From NCBI GenBank assembly GCA_020746105.1, contig CM036628.1, forward strand, positions 3,668,001-3,732,000: 64,000 nt of DNA, read 5' to 3'. This DNA is from Trogon surrucura. Its lineage: Eukaryota > Chordata > Aves > Trogoniformes > Trogonidae. Made by a program: the position numbers and the translations under genes. Of this stretch, positions 19,851-42,800 are shown one piece after another. Within the stretch, counting starts at the first letter, position 1, and each line of letters begins with the position of its first letter. The notes beneath the pieces are model-generated. The model did no database searches, was not told the DNA's origin, and saw nothing but the letters and a program-made list of their open reading frames with translations.

Positions 19851-22800
19851 GTGCCCGCCCGGGGCAGCTGCACCGAGAGCCCCGTGGGCGGCCGTGGGAG
19901 CTGCCCCTTCTCGCTGCTGGGCCCGGAGCGGCCCCTGGGGGTGCGGGGGCGCGGGGCCGCTGCCTCGTCCGTGGTGGCCGTGGGTGCTGTGGAAGGGCAG
20001 GATGTGCCCCCGCGGCGCCGGGGTTTGGGTTTGGCTCCGTTCCTCAGCCCTGCCTCGAAATGTCCTGTGAGCAGCTCCTGGTGAGCCCTCTGGCAGCACC
20101 GTCCTGCTCTCAGCAACACCATCGCCCTGTGCCCTCCTGTCACCCCTGTTCCCTTCCCTCTTGTCACCCCTGTTCCCTTCCCTCCTCTGTCACCGCTACC
20201 CTCTTAACCGGCCCAGGTGCCTTCATCCCTCTGGGACACACCACCCGCCAGGTTCATCATCCTCACTTGGCTTTTTCCCTTGACCGCTGCTGCTCCTGAC
20301 CTGTTACAGCTTTCCCAACACCAAGTGGAGGAGGAGGAGTTCAGTGAGTGTGTGTGTGCTGAAGAGCCGGCTCTGCCATGAGCTCGGGGTCTTTTATGGC
20401 GCTGTAGGCTGGGAGGTAAGGAATGGGGTCTCTGCAGAGCTTGGCTCTCCTCTCCAAGTTTCAGAGTGGATCCTGCTGGATCCAGTGCTGGCAAGAGGTC
20501 GATACAAACCGTGGGCTATGGCCCCGGTGTCCGCTGCTGCTTTGCCTGCTTGTGAGGATCCCCGAGGAGCTGGATCCAGAGAGCTGAGGAGCCTGAAGTT
20601 AATCTCTGTTTTTGCAGGAGTCACTGCAAAGCACTGCTGGGCCTTGCCCTCCTGGAGGCGTCAGCTTTGGCAGCACATGAGGCCTGTCAGGGAGGCGTGG
20701 AGGCTCTCGCCGTCAAGGCAGCAGCAGGAAATGGTAAATGAGGAGCTGATGAGCTTTTTCTTACCCATTGTACATCTCCTCCAGGGCCATACTAGCCCCT
20801 GCAGCCCCGCTGAAGCTCTTTTCGTGGAGGGGAGCAGGATGGGGCTGCTGCACGGTCAAGGCCACGGTGGTGCCCGGCTCCGAGTGCTGCTGGTGCATGG
20901 GGCCATCGAGGCATCTCGCTAGGTGTCCTCCCATCCCTTCTCTGGCATGTCCAGGGAACAAAAGCTCTTCAGAGCCTGTGGATTGATAATTGCTCCTTGT
21001 TTTAGTGCTGAGATCCTCCCCTTGAGGGGCTGAAGGGCAGAGCCTTCTCAAAGCCGGACAAAACAAGCCACTCTGAGGGGCTGGAAAACCTCATTGCTTT
21101 GTTGGTTTTGTTGTTTGTTTTTTTTTTTTTTTTTTCCCCTTGTGCAAAACCACACCCTGAAGCCAGGCGGTTCTCCTGCATTCCCAGGGCTTGGGCGCGC
21201 TGCAGGGCTGATCCCTGCTTGTCTCCAGCCTTCCCTCGCTGCCCCTTCCACTGCTGGTCCAGCTTCTGGTGCTTTTCTTGTACCTCAGTTTCTCCATCTG
21301 TAAAGAGCAGCCCTGACTTGCTCAGGACTGGCTGGCTGACTTTGAAACTTCATGTTTTCCTTAAAAAAAATCTGTGCTCGCACAACTTGCAAGGGCACTG
21401 AGTGCTCAGAGCCCCGGCAGAGCTGTCACCTGTTTTTGCTGCGTTGAACTCACCCAGCTCTGAATCCAGCGCCCCAAAGAGCGTGGGATGTGCTGTCCTG
21501 CGGGTGCTGAGGACTTGTCAGTGTTCGGTTAATGATTAGACTTGATGATCTTAAAGGTCTTTCCTAATCTTGGTGATTCTGTGGTCCACCCGAAGAGGGT
21601 GGTTTGCTAAACCCTTGACAGTAGGTGTTGCATCAAGGCAGTGGGCGTGAGCAAGAGGCTCTGGTGAGGGAAGGGAGGACGGAAAGTTTGACACCCCGAT
21701 ACTGCAGCGTGCAGTGGTGGAGCTCAGCTCCAGCAGGATCAGGCCCTCTGTGGTTGGTGAAGCTGAGGTCTGGCACATTTCCTTGGCCCCACACAGGCAC
21801 CCCGGGGAGCCCTTGGGGCTGACGAGGGGACATGCTGCCCCAAACCTGTGTGTGCCCATGGCTGCCCGGCCCTGGGCACACTGTTGACGGCCTGTCAGGA
21901 AGATGCCAGTGGTGATGATGCTCTTTTTTTCTGACTGGGAGTCCTGTCAACCTGGTGTAACTCCATTAACTTCCATTTAAACCACCAATTAACTGGGCTA
22001 TAGGTGTTGGTGCCGTGCCCACAACTGCTTCCTAGGGTGGCTGCGGTGCACGCCTCGAGTGGGAAATGGAAAACTGGCCCCACCCAAAGGCTGTGGGCGT
22101 TGCTGGGACATGGAGCTACCTGGGCTGGCCCCTGGCCACGCTGTGACCTGCAGGAGGGCACAAGGACACACTCAGTCTGGGTGCTGCCACTGTCCCTGAG
22201 ATGTAAGGGACCCACTGGAGCTGTGTGCTGGAGGGCAGTGACGACCCTGCAACTGTACAGGTGTCCCAGTAGCTCCCAGTCCAAACTGGGCAGCCGGGAG
22301 GACCAGGGCTGGGGTCTGAGCGCAGCTCCTGACCCTGAAAGTGCAAGGCTCTGCAGGGCTATGGGGCAGTCCCCTCATACTTTTGCTAGTGTGGTGCCAG
22401 CAGTGAGAAACCCCCACCTTGCTGTGATCAGCGTAAGGGACCTGGGGGCTTTAGCTTCAGAAGGATGTGTTGGGTTTTTACCATTTTTGTTTTTCCAGGG
22501 TGCTCTGGTTCCTGGCACCAGGCAGCTCAGGGCTGACAGCAGCGTTTATCTCCAGACACCGAGTGCCCAGACCTGACATTCAGGAAGGGAGGAAAAGTAG
22601 AGCAGAGAGTTAAGAAACCAGGTGCTCTCCCCTTGTCTGAGTCCTCTCTAAGTCTGGGAACAAAACCTCAGAAGAGACTTGGGATTTTCCCATCGAAAGA
22701 ACAACCCCGGCACCAAACTGTTCTGGGTGCACCTTGCTTTCTCTCCTTCTCGCCGCAGAAGACCTCGACGGGGCCGGGCAGGCGACAGGGCTGCAAGGTA

Positions 22801-25295
22801 CCAACAGAGCTGCTCTGTGAAACTTGGCCGGGAGGACAGAGGGAGATTGATGTTGGCTTTGGGCGCTCAGCCCTCAGCTGCGGGCTCTGCCTGCCCCTGC
22901 ACCAGCTGGGGACAAAAGCTCCAGCCCCGGGTGGCACTGCAGGGCTGGCGTAACTCCCCCCTGGGACAGCTGGCAGCTCTGTAAGGCTGGCGACTGCCCA
23001 GCGAGACGGTGTGAAAAGGGGCTGTGCAGGGAGGCTCGCCCGCGTTCGGGTGTTTGATCCCCACATGGAGCCGGAGACCTCATCTGGTCCTGTCCCCTGG
23101 TCGAGCCTGGATGGGGTGGGAAGGAGCTGGGATGACCACAGGAAGAGGGGAGGAGAGTGATGGGGTTTGAGGTTGGGAGGGGGCTCCCACTCACCTCTGG
23201 TTGTGGGAGGTAAAACCCAACAGCCATCACAAATTATTTCAGAAAAATCACCTCTGGAGGCAGTGATATCTGTGTGTAATTGCAGGTCAGGGCTCTTAGC
23301 CCCCCAGGGCTGTCGTGCCCTTGTTCCCACATCCCTCCCACATGTGGGAGGCCCTGCCAGGAGTTGGAACTGGCCGCAGAGTCCTTGGCAGAGACAAACC
23401 CCCAGCACGCCACTGAAAAAAAACCCAGAAAGGCTTTATTTGTGTAGGAAGATTGATGCTGTTTAAAAACCCGCCACTGCTAGAGGGTGCCTTGGCCACC
23501 CAGCCCCTGTGGGTGCTGCCTGGGTGCTGGCACCTCCCTGTGTTATTGCTGCCTTGGGGTGAGCCAAGAAGGCGAGGTGCTCCCCATCCTTTCATCCCAA
23601 ACGGGGCCTCCCCAAAACCAAATGTCAAAAGCCGGTCCTGGACAAACAGTGGGGCACCATGGGGAAGGCAGGTGTGGTGGTGGTGGTAGAATGGAGCTGG
23701 CTTGACCCATCCTGGCAGCTCCCAGATGTGCCCTGGGTCTGGTTCTTTTCTTTTTGCCCCGTCCATGCGATGGGTGCAGGCAGCTGAGCGCTCGGCAGGG
23801 TTTGGGGGGGGCTGGGCAGGGTGTGGGGCTTTGCTTCCACGGGAGGGTGATGCCTGCCTGAGGAGTGGGGCCAGGGGCTGTGGTGGGGGTTTCTGCCCAG
23901 GTCTGGTTTCCGCAGGCAGCGCTGGCCTCCCAACCACAACCCCCTGCCCTGCAGGGTCCCTTTTGCCCTGACAATCCCATTTCCATCCCATCCTGCCTGG
24001 AAGATCCTGGGTCCTCTCTTGCACCCAGAGCTGTGGTGACAGATCCCTCTGGGCTGTGAGTTCCCCCCCAGACTGGCTGTGAGCATGGGGAAAGGAGAGC
24101 ATCGACACATTTCTCTCTGTAGGACCTACGTAAACATCGCCTACGGCTTTTATTTCCTGCTAAGCACAGAGGATATCCAAATCTGGAGGGCTGGAAGCCT
24201 TGCTGAGCTTGTCCTGTCGAAGTTTTGGATGCTCTCCTCTCCAGTGGAGGAGCAGCGCGGGTGAGCGTGCCCGGAGGACACCACGCCTGGGTGCTGGGGC
24301 GGAGAGAAAGCTGAGGAACAGGGCGGTTTGCACCTCCATCTCTCTGCTGGTGCTGCAGGAACGGAGCAGTCCGGAGATGCCACCGCTCGCTCTACTCCTC
24401 CAAAGGGGTCAGCCAAGCTGCCCTCACTGTTTTCATCCCCAAAAAATCTCCCTTGGAAGACAGGCTGTTGGCCTTACCCTTTCAGGTAATGCAGTGCCCG
24501 CTCCCTGGTGCCGAGCGGCTCCCATTTGCAGCTGCAATGGCCATCCGTGCCCTTTCACTGTCAGCCAGACCGTGCTCGTTCACTGCCTGCCCCAGGGCTG
24601 GTGGTTCCTTGGAGGAAACACAGCCTCCTGCCACAGTCCTGTCTGCGGCTGCGGGCATCACGGACAACTCGGGGCTTTGCAGCATCCCTGACTTGTTGTT
24701 TTGCTGCACATTGGGAGCTGGAGGTGCCCTGTCCGTCACTGGGCTGGGGGCTGTGAAGCCACAGCCAGCACCTCACACAGTCTGGGTGCCGGCAAAGGTG
24801 CTGCCTGATGTTCCTTCCAGCAAAACTCCGGGCCAGGGAAGGAGAGAGGACTGCAGCCTCTCACCCAGCTGCTCATGGCTCAGGGATGCAGCCTGGAGAA
24901 GCAGCAGCTTGACATGGAAAGTGTGGAGGGTTTGGCTGGAAAGGGCTGTTCCCTGGCCACCAGCAGTACCAGGGGCTCCCTTGTGCCGCAGCAGCGCAGC
25001 GTCCCTGGGTACCAGGAGCTCCCCCAGCAGCCCTGGGTACCCGGGGGTGACACCATGCATGAGGAAGGAGGGGTCCCTCTCTCCAGTTGACCATGGGGTG
25101 TGGGGTTGCTGATCCTCCCCCTGGTGCTCCAGCATCCAAAGGGACGTGGTGGGCAGCAACATGTCCAGGTTCTGAGTCCCAACCCGGCTGTGCTGCCACT
25201 CCGGAACAGAGGAAAACACGGTTCTGACTGAGCTCGTGGCACCCGGGCACATTTTGGGGGGTCAGACTGAGAGACAGTCATGCTTTTCTAGGACC
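19851..25295. other. GLA-GLRA4 intergenic region
   Basis: No recognisable exon on either strand. A 23-bp direct repeat occurs at 20138-20160 and 20162-20184. A T-rich tract lies at about 21117-21136. A CR1 tail is at 21513-21586. The reading frames of 150-270 codons here have GC-rich, low-information translations without any familiar motif. Confidence 0.6.
21513..21586 (+). repeat. CR1 LINE 3' tail
   Basis: A diverged CR1 end: 'tagacttgatgatcttaaag' then 'gtctttcctaatcttggtga' and 'ttctgtgg'. Confidence 0.65.
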
Positions 25296-33444
<8,149 letters not shown>

Positions 33445-33800
33445 CCCGCCGCAACCTGCAGCCCCGCCGCCCCGGGCGAACGGGCATGACCCGGCCGGCG
33501 GCGGCGGCGGTTCCCCGGTTCCCGCTCCCGCCGCCCCGGGGCCGCTGCCGCCGCCGCCGCTGCCGCCGCTGCCCCTCGCCCGGCCCCGATCCTCATAGTC
33601 CGGGCGAGCTGGAGCCCGCCGCGGGGTGGGCGCCGGCCGGTTGCGGTCCCCGGGAGCCGGGCGGAGCCTCGCCCGCCGCGGCGGGGAGGAGGAGGCGGGC
33701 ACGGCGGAGGGGAGCCCCCCGCCTCCTCCTCACCGCCCCCCGGGGATCTCTGCCGCCCCGTCGGGGCTGTCGTGGAGCCCACGTCGGCCGGAGCGGAGGC

Positions 33801-36800
33801 GGGGGACACACAGGGCTCGGTCCCGGTGGTGGGGAGAGAGGCAGCTTCGTGCGGGAATTGCGGGCGGCCGAGGGATGCGCCGGGATCGAGGGATGCTCCG
33901 AGATCGAGGGATGCCCGGAGGTTCAGCGATGTGGCGGAGCTGGTGGCTGGTTTGGGAGCGAGGGTGGCTCCGGGACTGAGGGGTGTGCTGGGATCCAGGG
34001 ATGCCCTGGAGGTACCCCCCGTCCGAGGAGCCGAGCTCCTTCTTCCCCCTGTCCGGACTGTCCCGGGGCCGCAGCTCAGGCAGACCCCGGGGGGCTCAGC
34101 CCTCCTGTGCTTGTCTTTCCCAGAGGTTCAGAGCATGGGCAATCCTGTCCCTCGGCAGGGGCAGGTGAACTCCTTGGAGAAGGCAAGGGGAACAGTCATG
34201 TCTGCATTATGCGGCTGTCAGGGAGAGGGAAACCGAGGCAGAGGAGCTGCTTGTTAACCAGGGCAGCAAAAGCAGGGCTGGGACTCGGGCTGCTTGGCTG
34301 CCTCTGCCCTGTCCCCTGGGGCCACCCGTCCTCTGGTCCTAGGCAATCTGTGATTACTTTTGTGAGGAAGCAGATAGTATTAAAAAAAAAAAAAAAAAAA
34401 AAAAGGAGAAAAACGCAGAATAAATGATTTCCCGAGGGAATATGTTGCTCAGGTTTCTATTCACCCTGTCATAGCTAGCTCATCTCGTTTATTTGTATTA
34501 ATTACAGTTTCGTAGTGCCTAGGGGCCACCGTCCGAAGCCTTTGCTGCAGGGATCAGTAGAAGAGGGTCTCTGCAGAGGAGGAGGAGAGTGTGGTACCCT
34601 CCATACCCACTGTCCCCGGGGCAAGCGAGGGGCTCGAGTTTGCACTGGCTTCTCCTCAGCTGAGATTTTGAGATCTCCCTGTTGATTTTGCCGTAGGGCG
34701 GCGGTGTGAGGGAGAACCAGCCAAGACAAGCCGAGGGTGCCTTGTCCGGTGCAGGGGAGAGGAGACGGAGCTGTAGGGAGCTCATCTTGTCCCTGCTCAT
34801 CGGTTCTCTCAGAACCAGGAGCTGTGAGAAGTCTCCTTTGATTACCATTGCCATTAATGTTTACAGGGCCGTGGTGCTGGGAGGCACGAGGCAGAATCTG
34901 GAGCCCGGGGGTGTGGAACAAGCGTTCGTCGTGTGACAGCTTGTATTCTAGAGACTGTCCAAGCTAAGTAGACCTGACACTGTCGTATCCTCCCTGGCCG
35001 TCAGGGAAACTGAGGCACCCGCGCGATGCGCCTGCATCCTCCGAGGGGCATGGGGAAGGTTTGAGTGGCTGGGGAGCCAAGTGCCACAGGCAGAAATGAG
35101 CAGGAGCTCTCAAGATAACTGGGTACAGGCTTTGGCCACACGTGCTGCTGTCAGTAGAGCACTGGGGCCCAGCTGATGAGGAGAGCCTTGGTGAGGCTGG
35201 CAAAGCCAATGCAGCAACGCAGCTCCCTGGTGGGCAGGGTTGCAGGGGAGTGTGCAGCCACAGCCCTCCTGCCTGCCCTGCAGCCCTTCAGGCAGCCAGC
35301 GCTGCAAAGGAGCAAAGCGGAGCTGAAAATAAGCTCTGAGAAAAAACGAAGGCAGCGAGCATCCCGTCGGGAAGGCGAAGGCAGCGCTGATTTGTTGCCA
35401 GCCGGGTCAGGGGGATGGAGCAGGAGCTGCAAAAGCAGAACGTGGCTGTGCCTGGGGGACCCCGGGTGTTTCAATGTGTCCCAGCCAGGGGATTTCGGGG
35501 AGTGACAGGAACAGGCTTCTCTCCCCGTGTTCCTCAAATCAGAGCATGAGGTGGTTTTTTCTGTAAACAGCAAAGATGCCAGCCCAGCCAGCGATGGGCT
35601 TTCAGAGACAGACATCCTCTGCTGGGCTGCCCTGTGGCCGCTCTCCCCAAGGGGCAACAAGGCTGGGGGGAGCAAGGACCCCAATTTGACCCAGGGTGCT
35701 GTCCCCAGGGCTGGTATTGGCATGGCCCTCTTTAGGACCCCCTGTCTCTGTCCCAAAGCCGTCCCCATCACAGTGCCAGGCTCTGCTAAATAGGAGAGAC
35801 GCAGACAGCAGAGGCTGGGGTTGCTAAGACAGGGAGGAAAGTGCGATACCTTTTTTTTTTTCCGCCTCCGCTATCTCTGAGCCCATAACAAACTCTTCCC
35901 CTGGGACCAGGCTCTTACCTGACACAAATCTGCCTGGATCCAGAGGCTGAAGGAGGGCTGTGCCAATCCACACCACCAGGATCCCAGCCCTTCTTTTGCT
36001 GCTCAGCTCCTGCATCGCCACATCTATATATTCAGTCCTGCCTGGTAAACCCTGTAGTGCATTTGCAGACAGCGCAGTTTTGAAAGGCTGACTCAACCCC
36101 TTGAAAACAGGTTTGTTTGGTTGTTTTTTTCCAGAGAAAAAATTGAGAGGTGCTTAAGCTTGATTTTGGGATGAACTCTTTCCTGTAAGACCATCGGCAC
36201 CAACGAGGGCAGAAGCTTTAGGCGGACACAGGGTTGCGGTGGATTTGAGCAACCTGCTCCAGCTCCTCTCCAGAAGGCTTGAGAGCAGTTTAGAAGCAGC
36301 TCCTGTTTTGGGGGGGCATCCCATGCTCTGCATCTTGCAGTCCCAGCCCCAAAGAGGGGCCAGTCTCCCACCAAAGACAGGATAAGGACCCTGATTAATC
36401 ACAGATGGGTGCTCCAGGAGACTCTGCTTATTTCCCAGAGCACCACACAGCAGGCGCTTCCATCCCCTGTCTCCTAATTCCCTCCTGCCTTCCTTCCCCT
36501 CTCCCAAGGCTCCCAGCCAACCCAGCCAGCTCTCCTAGGAATTGGATTTTAGATTTTTTTTAGGAATTGGATATTTTATTTCTTTTTCAGAAACCAAGGC
36601 GTGAAGCTGCCAGCCAAGCAGCCAGCGAGCGCTTGCTGCGCGCTTGTGCTCTGTACCAATTGCTTAAATGCTTAATGAGCACTGGGGACCAAAGTGCTCC
36701 TTGTGAAAGATTCAAGGCCTCTGTGCCTTCAGTTTAGGGCTATGTCAGGTCCCCTTTCCACTTTTAATCCTCCATCCAGCGAAAGCAAGGGGAGGCAGAC

Positions 36801-39800
36801 ACAGCGACATCGCTGTTTGTAAGGAAAGCAGCAAAACAAATAGGAAACGCTGTGTGCCTGCGTTTGGGGAGAGGAGAGCTCCTCCGTACCGGGATGGAGG
36901 TGGGGACAGGCTCCCCCCCCGAAGCAAACGTTTTGAGGCATCTAATTGAGTGTGAAATTAATACCAAGGAAAACACTTTCTCGAGGGTGGCAGCTCTCCC
37001 TGCCTGCCCAGCGTGTGCCCGGCTTGGGCACTTTGTTTTCATTTATCGGCAAATTTTTCCAGTTCTCCAGCATTGTGCTGGTCCTCATCTTTCCCTGGAG
37101 AAGATGTGTAAAGGGCTGCAGGCACTTTCTCAACAGGAGTAAAAAAATCATCTCGGGGCAATAAATGCATGGCTAAGGCATGAATAATTGTGATTGTATG
37201 GGCAGAGTTCCTGAACTACACCCCAAATCTCAGCAAGCACTGGGGACAGAGCAGGACGACCCTTCTGGTGGGCCAGGAAGGTCACAGGGTGCTGGGGGGT
37301 GGGATTTGGGGCTGCTCCTGTAGGAAGGTAGCGTGGCAGGAGGGGACAGGAGGGCAGCAGCACTGGGGAGCCCAGCGGGCGCTTGGTGCTTTTGCCAGAA
37401 GAACCTGGCGCCTCGCTGAGCCAGGTGGGGTGACCCAGAGGAGACTGCAAAGTGAACCGAGGCGGTCCCAACTCCAGCTAATGTTGCTCTACGATTTTAT
37501 GGCACTTTTCCAGGCTAAAAATACCCCTGCTGTTGGTGTGGCACGGGTGCTGCTTGCGGCGGCCGGGGAGGGATGCTCCGTGCTGCGGGACCTGCCAAGG
37601 GCAGACGGCTGGTGGGGCTGGGGTGGCCCTGCAGCCCTCCCGTTCCCCGAGCAGCCAGGCACAGAGGTCACCTCTTCTCTCCTCCTGCTCCAAGGTGATC
37701 TGGCACCATTCTCCAGGTCTATGCCCGATGCAATTTCTCAGCCAGCAGTCTCCAAAATACCGTGCGGGGAGAGAGCATCCTCCGTGATCTCTCTGAGCAG
37801 CGTTTTATCCCAGCACTGGGTCCTTTGCTGATCCTGAAGGGTCACCTGAGTGCTCCTTGAGAGGTGCAGTTAGGACACACCAGCTCCTCTGGGTGCTCCT
37901 TGAAGTGTGTCTGGCCCATTTAGGGACCAGCCTAGGGTTGGGATGAGGGCTCATCCTCGCAGTGAGGAGCTCAGCCCATCACCGTGGCTGTGGGGCTGCT
38001 GTGCTAAGGGAACGTGTCCCCAGCCCCGCCGTGCAGCTGGAGGAGACAGCGTCAGGCTGAGGGACCTCACCTGACTCTGTGTGTCTAAGCTGCTGGGGAG
38101 CTGAGTTTGGAACACATTAGCAGAGGGGACAGGGTCTGCAAACCTCTCCCAGGTTTGGAGGCGGTCCCAGTATTGCAGGATTTGGCTAGACCAGCCCCGT
38201 CCACCTTCACCAGGGGAGTGCTTCAGGTGTTACTCTCCTGAAAGCTACCAAAGAAAAGAGAGCCCAGCATTTGTTCTTTGAAACAAACCCTCATCTAACA
38301 GGCACTTATCCTCACATGTCTAACATATTTCTGACGTTTTAACGCAGGTTCTTAAGGAAATATTTTGTGTACGAACCCCCAATATGGTAGGAGCCGGAGA
38401 AGACTGAGTCTAGTTGGTCCTAACTTGCCTTTTCCCATCTGTAGGCTGCAGACCTTGTGCCTCCCGGCGCCGATAGTGCTCTGCTTTGGGTAAGTGACAT
38501 GAGTTGTATTTGCAGATGGAGCAAGCAGGGAGGGAACTGCAGGCAGAGAGAAGGCTGGAGCAATGGTACTAACTGATCCCATGACCTTGGCAAGCTGGGC
38601 GCGATGAACGAGGAGATTTAATTTAGATAAGTGTCAAGCAAGACTCCAGGGGCCAGCAGCAAAGCCTGGCGCAGATTCCAAAACCCTCGGCGGGCGCCTT
38701 GCTCCCCCACGGTGACGTGTCCCTTCTCTTTTCCAGTGGGTCACCCCTCTGCTGCCTGCCTTGTCCCCAGATCACTCTTTGCTGTGGGCTGGTTCCCTGC
38801 TGAGGTTGGGGGTGCAGGAGGGGGGGTACAAGGAGGAAGCTTGGACTGAAGCAGAGCTCTCTCTCAGCTGAGGATGTTCCCACCTCTGCTGCCAGAAGTG
38901 GCCTCGCTGGTGACAACGGTGGGCGGATGGCGTTGGGATCTGCCGATGGGCTGCGGGGAACGGTGCTGGACACTGGCCTCACCCCTGATCCGATTGCTTC
39001 CAGCTTTTCCACTTACTCTAGGGAAAAAATTTACGGGATTTTGACGCTGCGGGGCCACCCCAGCCTCTTATGTTGCTCCCATAGCTCCCTCCTCCCTCTG
39101 CCCTACCTGAATCTGGGAAGGAGAGGAGCTGCTGTGCAAAACTGATGCCTCAACCAGTGCTGGGCTAACGGGTGTTGTGTCAGCAAAAGGCAGATGGAGG
39201 CTATGGGACAGGGTCAGCGTGATCCTCCAGTCTCCCCTAGACTTTGGGGTACTCTGTGCATCCTTGGCCACGGTTGCCGTGGCAACGAGCATCCCTCGCT
39301 GCAGCAGGAGTGCTCTTGGGGTTCAATTAGCTCTGTTTGCTCTTCTTGCCTCCACGGCTCTCCTGCCCTTGGCCCCGGTGGTCTCCAAGCACAAGAAAGC
39401 AGGAGATCACCGGGAGCAAAACACGCGGCAGCGTTGCGCGGTGTTAACCGCAGGCTGCCTGCCTCAGCCTAATTGGATGTTTGTTGGGTTTTGTCTTCCA
39501 CTGGAGACCCCTGGGAGGGACAAGTTTGGAAAAATGAAGCATTACACGTGCAGCATCAGACAGGAGGCAGGAAGGGGGAAGGAATAAGAAACCAGCCCCT
39601 CTACCCTGTGCTCCCCCCCACCGCTTTTCCCCGTGGCGGCGTGGCTGCCGTGGTGGAGATGAAGGATTTTGTTTAATTAGATGGCAAATCCTCCCACTGC
39701 TGCACAGATGCGAACAGCAGCGGCTCGGGCAGCAGCTGCTTCCCGGGGGAATCTCGGCTGTGGGAGTCGGGCTGCGGGGCTGCTACGATGTCACCTGCAC

Positions 39801-42800
39801 CCCACAGAGCTGGGCAGCGTCGTGGTATCAATGAAGCAGTGGCTGGGGCGGGGGGGGACACCATGCTGGGTGCCATCCCAGTGGTGGTGGTGATGTGAGT
39901 AGCCAAGTGTGACCTTGGGTTCTCTCCCTGCCTCCATCCTCTTCCTTCCACGCTGTTATGGGCTCCAGGGTGGCCGTCCTGGGGTCCCTGCTAACCCAGG
40001 ACCTCCCTCAGCCTCACCCAGGGGTAAACGTGGGATGAGTTAGCACTTCCTTGGCTGTTTGGAGGCACAGGAATTCACCCGAGCCTTTCAAAACAGGTTT
40101 CATGGGCAGCAAGAGAAAAAAAAGAGGGTGTCCCAGAGCTAAGCCTGGCCCCGGTGCTGCCTGCACTCTCCCTTTGCAGAGCCCACTTCAGCTTTGCAGG
40201 GGCAAATAAAGCCAGAGCGATCCTGGGCTCTATTTGCCCTTCTCGGACACTATCAGCTCCAAGGAGGCAGAACCACATTTGTCTTTCCCTTCCAGGGTTT
40301 TCTGGAAGGCAGGTGAGAACAATTCAAGAACACGACCCCACGAATGGCAGAGAGAGTAATGAACAGCCCAGAGGACATCAGCGTGAGGTGGCTGTTCACC
40401 CTCCTTTAGGAAGAGAATCAAGGAGAAAGGCAGTGGATGTGAAAGGCAAATCTGCTGGAAAATCAGCCAGGGGAGAAAAAAAAAGGAAACAAAATCACCA
40501 TCTCCCCAACCCTGTCATTAATCTGGTGGACTCACTGCACCAGGAAGGAGCTTGGTGAGGATTTTCTTGGGGAAATTAGAAACCAGAAAAAGAAAACAGT
40601 GCCCCCCCCTCTGTCCCCCAGGTTCGTGGCTCCTCCTACATCAGCGAGTCCAGGCGCTGTACATGGGGTGGATGAGAAGACTCTGCAAAATTTAAAACTT
40701 GGTATTAAAAAAAAAAAAAGAAATCAGGCTCTCGAAAGGGAAAACATCAGCCAGGCACACCAAAAAGGAGGCGTGGGCATTTGTTCATCATCTCTAAAGG
40801 ACGACCAGGTGGGGAGGTGAGAACTCAGCTCAGGTGTAAGCTCAGCTGCCTCCGTGGTGCCAGATAAAGCTGATGGGAGCTGAGGTGGGCAGGAGAAGGG
40901 TGTTGGTGCTGAGAAGGACTTTGCTCTCGGGTTCTCTAGCAGGGCTTTCTTGCAGCCCAGCTTGCTGGGGGGTCCTGAGAGCCTTAGAGCATCCCTGAGG
41001 GGCTCAGGATGTGAGATCCTGCTGCTGCCAGCCCTCACAACCAAGGCTGGTGCCCAACCCTTGGCTGAGCCTGGTGAGTACCTTTTAGCCTGTTCCTCTC
41101 CCAAACAGCCTCTGCCCTTCCTCCATCATCCTGCAGGACTGGCCTGTCCATCTGTCCTTCAGCGTGCCTCCCCTGTCTTCTCACAGCCTCTGCCAGATTA
41201 ATTCTTTTCTCTTTTTTTTCAATTTAATTTTTATTAGTACTATTTTTATTTAGTTTAGCAGCCTTGCAGCAACCCAGGAATACAAATAGGACAGTGTGTG
41301 CAGCCAGGCCTGGGCAGCGTGGAGCAGGACGGGCTCCGGCAGACGTCCTTGGCACCGCTGGGAGGAGGCAGCTGGACAGATGCTGCTGTGACCTTCCTAC
41401 GGTCACCGTCCCCTCTTGGATGGGGCTACCTGGGAGAGCAGGAGATTTTTGCATGGCAGGAAAATCCCTGGGCATCCCTGGGTGCTGCCAGCAGCTGCTT
41501 GGCTCGCCCCTGGGGCGCTCGATAGCGGGACACACCTCGGGCTCCCTGGCTGGGTGTTTTTATCCTGCTGATGGGTGAACCGAAGCAGCTAGACGGGTGC
41601 AGAAGGACAGTTAAAATCGGCAGCAGATAACGGGAAATTCAGCCTGGCCGAGGAAAGCAGCTGCCTAAAAATAGCAGCGAGGTTCTCAGCTATGACAAGA
41701 TACACCGGGATTTCTCCTGCTGCCCCATGTATAATGGATAAGGACGCCGCACGCACCGTCGCTGGCTCCTCCTGGGCACACCAGGGCTGTGCCCACATTT
41801 TTTGGGGGCCAAGGTGAAGGGGATTTCTGCATTTTTGCAGAGCAGCGCCCCCTGAAGCTGTGTGAGTTTTGGCCACCGTGCATCTTTGAAAAGCCAGCTC
41901 CATGCCCGGGCCAGTGGAGAAAATGAGCCCACAGGGACTTAAGCGAAGAAACCAATTAGGAGGAAAAAAAAAAATTAATTAAAACTCTCTGAAACCACGG
42001 GGCTGCGGCAGCCGGGAGCGAGCAGGAAACCTTCTTCTCCCAGCTGGCCCCTGCTGCAGCCGGCGTCCTTACTGCCTCCCATCTCACCCCAGGGAGGGCT
42101 GCCAGCATGCCCAGTGTGTGCTGGGGGGGGGCCAGGGCGAGCAGGACGGCTGTCCCGTACCATCAGCGTGATGGGAGCTGGTGTGACAGGCTGTCTGCGG
42201 TGATTACGGGTGAGGTGGTTGCATATGGGGACGGGAACAGGGAGGATGCTCCAGTCCTCTGCCCCATATGCTCCTCTTTGCTTTCCCGTCTCGCTTCCGT
42301 GCGCTGAGCGGCGCAGATCGGCCGTGCTTGCGTGCTCGGCTCTCTCTTTGCCACTGCTGTCACCTGCTTGTCCCTCCAGCCCCAAACTTTCCTTCCCCGT
42401 GGCCCCAGGGGAAAGCCTGAGCCTGCAGCAGGAACGGAAAAACCTACAAACATCCCAGAGATGTCTTACCATGCAGGAGGTATATTTAGAGGACTTATGT
42501 GTGTGTTTCCCTCCAAATACTTAATTTCTGTGCAACCTGTTCCAGCATCTTGGTGCAGATTGTGGGGAAGGAAAGCCTTCTCCATGTCCAACCAAAGGGC
42601 AGCGTGGCAGTCCTGGGCTCTATTAATAAGTGTAGGTGGCTAAGCCCTTAATTGCTCATCTAGCAGGGGGTTAGTTTTAAACATAATTGGCCACTGCCCA
42701 AGGGTCAGAATAAATTGCAAGGGGATCCGGAATGATTGATAAGCATGTTTTATTTTTATCAGCCTGGCGTGGCCCTCTACTGGCTGGCAAACAGGGATGC

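Noticed and set aside
22668-24108. Minus-strand frames of 246 and 270 codons
   Set aside because: GC-rich, no recognisable domain, no consistent splice signals and no conserved neighbour expected here.
33486-34427. 313-codon plus-strand reading frame
   Set aside because: Lies in the GLRA4 CpG island and flank, where stops are rare. It ends in a poly-lysine stretch from the A23 tract and has no known motif.
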